Source: Opisthocomus hoazin
Lineage: Eukaryota > Chordata > Aves > Opisthocomiformes > Opisthocomidae
DNA length: 64,000 bases
Assembly: GCF_030867145.1 (NCBI RefSeq)
Contig: NC_134434.1
Coordinates: 6,076,001-6,140,000, forward strand
Direction of reading: 5' to 3'
Of the stretch, positions 59,128-64,000 are shown piece after piece. The notes beneath the pieces were generated by a model. It was not told the DNA's origin, made no database searches, and saw nothing but the letters and a program-made list of their open reading frames with translations. A program made the position numbers and the translations under genes. The stretch's first letter is position 1; each line of letters begins with the position of its first letter.

Positions 59128-59177
59128 TGGACTTCATGATCTTAGAGTGTCTTTGCCAGCCTATGATTCTATGTTAT
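59128..59177 (+). mobile_element. CR1 LINE 3'-end scrap
   Basis: About 50 bases (GGACTTCATGATCTTAGAG to CTATGATTCTATG), the extreme 3' end of a CR1. It lies just before the next CR1. Confidence 0.65.
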
Positions 59178-59226
59178 ACGTTATTCTCCCAAATGAATTA
59201 TGCACTGGTGGATTTAGAGTGGATAT

Positions 59227-59635
59227 TCATAGAATCATAGAATGGTAAATGTTGGAAGGGACCTTAAAGATCATCTGGTCCAACCCCCCTGCCAGTAGCA
59301 GGGACATCTTCCACCAGCCCAGGGTGCTCACAGCTCCATCCAACCTGGCCTTGAACACTGCCAGGGAGGGGGCAGCCCACAGCTTCTCTGGGCAACCTGG
59401 GCCAGGGCCTCACCACCCTCATGGGGAAAAATTTCTTCCTAATCTCTAATCTCAATCTGCCCGTTTTTAGTTTAGAGCCGTTCCCCTTGTCCTATCCCTA
59501 CACCCCCTTGTGCAAAGCCCCTCTCCATCCTTCCTGTCGGCCCCTCCAGCCACTGGCAGCTGCTCTAAGGCCACCCCAGAGCCTTCTCTTCTCCAGGCTG
59601 AACAGCCCCAACTCTCTTAGCCTGTCCTCGTAGGA
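59227..59635 (-). mobile_element. CR1 LINE (fourth type)
   Basis: Closely similar to the copy at 51134, same orientation, about 410 bases. Confidence 0.9.
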
Positions 59636-59661
59636 AAAATTAGAATATTAGGAAAAAATTA

Positions 59662-59897
59662 ATTGGATATTAGGAAAAATTAGATTAGATCTTGGGAAAA
59701 GTTTCTTTCCTGAAAGAGTGGTCAGGCATTGGACCAGGCTGCCCAGGGCAGTGGTGGAGTCCCCATCCCTGGAGAGGTTCAAACACCGTGTGGATGTGGC
59801 ACTTGGGGACATGGTTTAGCAGGCGTGGTGGTGTTGGGGTGACAGCTGATGATCTCAGAGATCTTTTCCAACCCTGACGATTCTGTGATTCTGTGAC
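59662..59897 (+). mobile_element. CR1 LINE (second subfamily)
   Basis: The 3' part of the second subfamily with a good tail. Its left edge contains a small local expansion of GGATATTAGGAAAAATT-like text. It abuts the preceding inverted CR1, so the two form a 5'-to-5' pair. Confidence 0.88.
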
Positions 59898-60674
59898 TTT
59901 GGCGGAAGCGCTCCCGCAGCAGCTCTAACACCCAGCTCTGTCCTCAGCCAGCAGGAGATGGGCGCACGCAGCGTTCCAGCTTCATTTCTTCCTTCCCGAG
60001 TCCTTGTGCGGGGTCCGTCTCCCCCTGCCAGCGCTTCCGAGGCCTTCGCTGACCCCTTACAGGCTTCAGGGACGGAGCGCGGGGACTGAGGCTCCTCTCG
60101 CCCCGAAGACACCCGAGACGGCTCCGCGGGTGCATATTGAACCGATCACAGTGAAATCTTCGCCCAACGCAGTTTATTCCCCCCCCGTCGCAGCCTCCCC
60201 ACCCGCCGCGCCGGGTCGGTGTTTAACCCCCGCCCGGCGCGCAGGCCGCAGCACCCTCCGCCGCAGGCGCCATTTCGTGGGGTCTGGGTGAAGCCCGGCG
60301 CCGCCGCTCGCTCCCGGGCAAGGCCCCCCCAGCGCGGAGGCGGCGCGGGTTCGCTCCGAATATTCAGTAAAATCTTTTCTCGCAAAACCCTCTGAGCGAT
60401 CACTGAGGCGATATGACCGCTCAGTCGCGACAGGCCCTCCCACGCGGAGAGATAGGCCACCCCGAGCCCCCCCTCGACCCCCCCCACCGGATCCGCGGGG
60501 CCCGGCCCGCTCCCCTCAGCGCCCCGGCCCTCCTCTCCCCGCCGCCCTCGCGCGCCTTAAAGGGGCAAGCGGTTGCCCGCTTCCCAGCGCTGCCATCTCC
60601 CGCCAGACACGCCCTCTTCGCGTTACCCCTTTAAGGTTACCGCGGCGACGGCTCTGGGTGAGAGCGAGGCGCAT

Positions 60675-60682
60675 TGACGTCA
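60675..60682. promoter_or_regulatory. Consensus cAMP response element TGACGTCA
   Basis: A perfect 8-bp CREB/ATF palindrome about 140 bases upstream of the first-exon donor and 13 bases from a CCAAT box, which is promoter-proximal spacing. Confidence 0.6.
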
Positions 60683-60734
60683 CGGCGGGCGGTGATTGGC
60701 TGCGGCCTGTCGGTTTCCGGTAGGAGCTGCCTTT

Positions 60735-60823
60735 GGGAGCTGCTGTTGCTGCTATCGCCGAGGCCGCGGCCGGGCCGGGACGGGCGGAGGGCGGTGAGGG
60801 CCCGCAGGAGCCGCCCGCGCCAG
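60735..60823 (+). other. PRKAR1A: PRKAR1A noncoding first exon (start approximate)
   Basis: The CpG-rich transcript start region ends in a strong donor, CCAG|GTGAGC, with GT at 60824. No start codon is used here. It is about 2.4 kb upstream of the first coding exon, like the mammalian gene. The left boundary is a guess placed downstream of the CRE and CCAAT boxes. Confidence 0.5.
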
Positions 60824-61398
60824 GTGAGCGGCGGCGCCCGGCCCGGCTCGACCTGGCGGGGCAGCCCATGAGGGGGAGGCCGGGCGGGAAGGGCGGGGAG
60901 CGAGAGGCCTGCGGCCTTGGGGGCGGCGGCCCGGCCCTCGCTGAGGGGAGCGGCTCGCGCCGGGGTGGGGGGGGCAGCGTCCCCGTTCCTCGCCTGGGGT
61001 GGGGAGACGCCGCGCTGCGTGGGGCCCCCGCGGGCTCCTCGGCCCTCGCCGGGCGTCGCCTGCAGGCGCTGGGCACGGAGGCGTTCGGGCGCCGAAGCGG
61101 TTCCCCGGCCCGACACGGGGCTGAGGGGGTTGTGCGTTCTCCCCCGCTCCCCGGCGCCGTCCTGGCGTTACTTTCGCCGTGGGGCTGCCTGCCCGCAGCG
61201 CTGGAGCCGTGAGGTCTCCTCCTGGGAGCGGCGAGCAGCCCCGGCCCCGCGGTGAGGCTTTGGCGGGGCAGCCCCGGGGCGGGCGGGCAGGCCGGGCCCC
61301 GGCGGGTTGGGGCAGTCGCGGGGCAGCCCTCTGTCTGGAAAAGTCAGGGTTTGCAACGTGCAGAAAAAAATACCTGGTAACAGTGTTGGCGTTTTCAA

Positions 61399-61722
61399 GA
61401 GAAGAGTGAGAGGGGACCTTAGAAATGCCTCTAAATATCTGCAGGGTGGGGGTCAGGAGGATGGGGCCAGACTCTTTCCAGTGGTGCCCAGCGACAGGAC
61501 AAGGGGCAACGGGCACAGACTGAAGCCAAGGAAGTTCCAGCTGAACCCAAGGAAGAACTTCTTCCCTCTGAGGGTGACGGAGCCCTGGCCCAGGCTGCCC
61601 AGGGAGGTTGTGGAGTTTCCTTCTCTGGAGATATTCCAGCCCCGCCTGGCCGCGGTGCTGTGCAGCCTGCTCTGGGTGACCCACAGAGGTCCCTTCCAAC
61701 CCCGACCATTCTGTGATTCTGT
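61399..61722 (+). mobile_element. CR1 LINE, main group
   Basis: Lies 575 bases downstream of the PRKAR1A first-exon donor, in sense direction within intron 1, at the right edge of the CpG island. A block of about 30 bases normally present before GACCCACAGAGG is missing from it. Confidence 0.92.
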
Positions 61723-63225
61723 TTTCATAATTTCCTTGCTGTTTTCTGCACTGGTCTTGCTTTTCTCATGAGCAGCCGTGGCCCATGTCCGCTGTCTGTC
61801 AGCAGTGCGATGCTTTTTCCGTAGGTTGTAATTAGGCTGTCATGGAGCCACCGAGTTTCTCTGGGGCTGTTAATTAGGACTGACCTTCACTGTGCGAGTT
61901 GTCAAAACAAAAGAAGTAACTGGAGAGCTTTAAGGCACTTTTTCGGTCCTAGTGAAGTCCATACTTGGCGTTTATGCAACACATAAGACATCTGCCGTGC
62001 ATACTTACGAAGGGATTAGCTGTGACAAGAATGAAACCTGTTTGGAGTGTTCGCAATTTTGTATTAACTCGAGTCCTCCTGTAATCTCCAGCAGCATAAT
62101 TCAAAGGGGGATGGTGTTATATTGCCTGTGTGGCCTGAGTTTCTCAGTCTGCTGCCTCAGTAGGATAAACCACGTAGTATGACTGCACTGCTTGGTGTTT
62201 CAGTGACTTGCCATTTCTCAGAATTATTTTGTCTGAATCAATTTTTTTTTTCCCCTTTCAAAAGGTGATCCTGGGATCAAGGTATCTTACTGTGCATTCA
62301 TAAGCTGTTGCCACTGTCCCTGTACCAGGTAACTTTCTTTGTTTCATCAAAAATGCCCTGAGAAATGCTTTCCTATTTCTTTATCTGTCTCAGTGTTAAT
62401 TGCTTTATGAAGAAAATGACATGAAATGTTTATTTATATATATGTATGTAAAAATGTATTTTTAAATGGTTCTGTGACCTGAAAGGGAGGAAGGACCTGC
62501 TTAAGAACACTTTTGAAAGTATTACAGCTGGCACTGTAATTTTAAAGCTTTCTTAAAACCTGGTGTCGTAACAGATGTATTTAACAATGTACTCTCGATT
62601 ATTTATAGTTGAAGAAACATTTTTGGGATTGCAGTGTATCCACAGAGATAGTTACGAAGTATGGATCAGTTTAAACTGGAGAGTAGCTGTTTAGAAGAAA
62701 TGCCTCTAATTCCATAATTTCTGTTAGTGGACTCTGCCTTGGCACTTGGCGAACTGGCTTTGGCTTCGGCCTAAACAAGTTTCACTTCCTAATACTTTTC
62801 ACACTGGCCTCTCGGATCCCAAGCTTCCGCCCATCTATCTCCTGGACATCATCCCTGTGACTCCACACAGACCAAGCAGCTCTGAAGTGAGGCTCCAATC
62901 CTACGAAGTACCAGGTTTAGTCAGCAGAAAGTTTTGGTGGAAGCCTCCCTGACTTTGAGTGCTCACAGGGCCCGAGTTGTTGAAGCTTTCCCAGCTCAAT
63001 CAAACGCTTTTCCTTTTGTGCCTGTGGCCATAGAGCACCCAAATTTTTTTATTTCTTTCCCAAGTGCTAAGTAAGTTCATAGCTTTTTCTTTGATGGTTT
63101 AGCTTAGCTACTGTTGTTACAGATAAAGATATTTTTATGCTGTGATATCAGTAAGATGATAGTGCAGCATAACGAGTCTGACTATTTCCACTAGTTCTTT
63201 AACCTTCTCTTTCTCTTATCTTCAG
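61723..63225 (+). other. PRKAR1A intron upstream of the first coding exon
   Basis: Unique AT-rich sequence. One 64-base segment, 62265-62328, is bounded by a long pyrimidine tract with AG and by a GTAACT donor, and could be an optional 5' UTR exon. The remainder shows nothing. Confidence 0.5.
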
Positions 63226-63227
63226 CA

Positions 63228-63404
63228 ATGGCAGCTTCTAGCAGCAGCAGCAGCGAGGAGGAGCGTAGTCTTCGGGAATGTGAACTTTATGTCCAAAAAC
63301 ACAACATCCAGCAACTTCTGAAGGATTGCATTGTACAATTATGCACAGTGAGACCTGAAAGACCCATGGGATTCCTCAGAGAATACTTTGAAAGACTGGA
63401 GAAG
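63228..63404 (+). CDS. PRKAR1A: PRKAR1A first coding exon (gene continues past window)
   Basis: The exon starts at 63226 after TTATCTTCAG; the ATG is at 63228 and the donor GTAACA is at 63405. It encodes 59 residues of the RI-alpha regulatory subunit of cAMP-dependent protein kinase: a Ser/Glu-rich start, then [20 protein letters not shown] and [17 protein letters not shown]. This is the dimerisation/docking domain, which pairs two R subunits and binds A-kinase anchoring proteins. Cys18 and Cys39 correspond to the two cysteines that form interchain disulfides in mammalian RI-alpha. Cys34 stands where human has Ser. The N-terminus holds six serines, five encoded by a run of AGC. The inhibitor site and the cAMP-binding domains lie beyond the window. 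Confidence 0.95.
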
Positions 63405-64000
63405 GTAACAATACATAGAGGGAGGGAAACAAGGAGAGCGGAACAACCTAAATGTATGTCATCTCTTTGTGATTTAGAGGCTGAGCTTCAGATTTGACCA
63501 GTGTTTGTATTGACTGTTTGAAACTGGAACTGATGCTTTTGGAAAACAAATCCTATTTTCCAGTAGTTTATGCCAGTTGATTGCGGTGTGAGAGCACCTC
63601 TGTCATAACAAAGCACGGAGGGCAGGACATAGGGTGACAAGGAGAGTTACCCCGCTGGGGTGCAGATGTAAGCCCATCCAATGCTTGCACACTCAGGCTA
63701 ATAGACAGGATACACGATCGTGTCTGTAGTTAGATGATAACCGTGGCGTTTGGCCTTGGTTGGACGCTGGCGATAGGCGTTTGGTTTCTTATATTGAGAC
63801 AAAGGGTTTACAATAATTTGGGTTCAGCACAGATGTTGTAGGCCAGTGGTAGTTATCCAGGCTTAGTTGGAGAAAAGTGGAAGTATTTGCATTCCAAATC
63901 TCTAGGAGAGTAAGCGTGTTTCTGCCTTCTCTTGAGAGTTCGGTGTTGGTGTTTTGCTTTGTTGTTCCTCTTGCGTTTATCCTCAAGCTCTCTTTGGTGG
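63405..64000 (+). other. PRKAR1A intron, continuing beyond the window
   Basis: Intronic sequence following the first coding exon. No repeat or exon recognised up to the window edge. Confidence 0.7.

Larger units (their letters stand above)
59990..61350. promoter_or_regulatory. PRKAR1A: PRKAR1A CpG-island promoter
   Basis: CpG-dense sequence surrounding the noncoding first exon. It contains a full CRE palindrome TGACGTCA at 60675-60682, an inverted CCAAT box (ATTGG) at 60695-60699, and an 11-bp inverted repeat at 60555-60565 and 60626-60636. No TATA box is evident. Confidence 0.75.

Noticed and set aside
60752-61699. A 315-residue minus frame near the PRKAR1A promoter
   Set aside because: Joins CpG-island sequence to antisense CR1; no evidence of a divergent gene.
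1-64000. CRISPR arrays, tRNA or rRNA genes, prokaryotic operons
   Set aside because: Tandem repeats here lack spacer architecture, no cloverleaf sequence was noticed, and the intron-exon genes are clearly vertebrate.

Overview
The window looks like a stretch of bird nuclear genome. It is GC-rich, has short introns and CpG-island promoters, and its dominant repeat is CR1, the chicken-repeat-1 LINE with short ATTCTGTG-type 3' tails. About 22 CR1 pieces, in both orientations, cover roughly one seventh of the window. The species cannot be fixed from the sequence. The gene order ARSG - WIPI1 - PRKAR1A matches the block known from human chromosome 17q24 and the corresponding avian region. All gene calls come from reading exons by eye, checking splice-site dinucleotides and reading phase, and comparing the protein with remembered mammalian orthologues.

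Layout. (1) 1-23,400, plus strand: ARSG, a lysosomal arylsulfatase. Eleven coding exons join in phase into a 537-residue protein. Its upstream noncoding exon or exons probably lie left of the window. The introns carry CR1 copies and three separate 15-17 bp minisatellites. (2) 23,400-25,090: a short tail-to-tail gap, about half of it CR1. (3) 25,090-48,650, minus strand: WIPI1, the PI3P-binding beta-propeller protein of autophagy. Twelve coding exons are secure and a thirteenth, terminal one is proposed. It starts in a CpG island that holds CCAAT boxes and a CACGTG E-box. (4) 48,650-60,740: an intergenic interval in which I recognise only CR1 pieces. (5) 60,000-64,000, plus strand: the CpG-island promoter, noncoding first exon and first coding exon of PRKAR1A, the RI-alpha regulatory subunit of protein kinase A. 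The rest of that gene lies to the right.

The genes do not form an operon-like unit. ARSG and WIPI1 both serve the lysosome/autophagy system, while PRKAR1A serves cAMP signalling. No tRNA, rRNA, CRISPR array or prokaryotic feature was seen, and no clearly new biological system was found. The most notable structures are a CR1 with an inverted 5' part whose breakpoint matches twin priming, one CR1 inserted inside another, two CR1 copies sharing the same reading-frame break, the minisatellite cluster in ARSG (one array with a 134-bp higher-order period), an E-box at WIPI1, a consensus CRE at PRKAR1A, and a diverged last WIPI1 exon.
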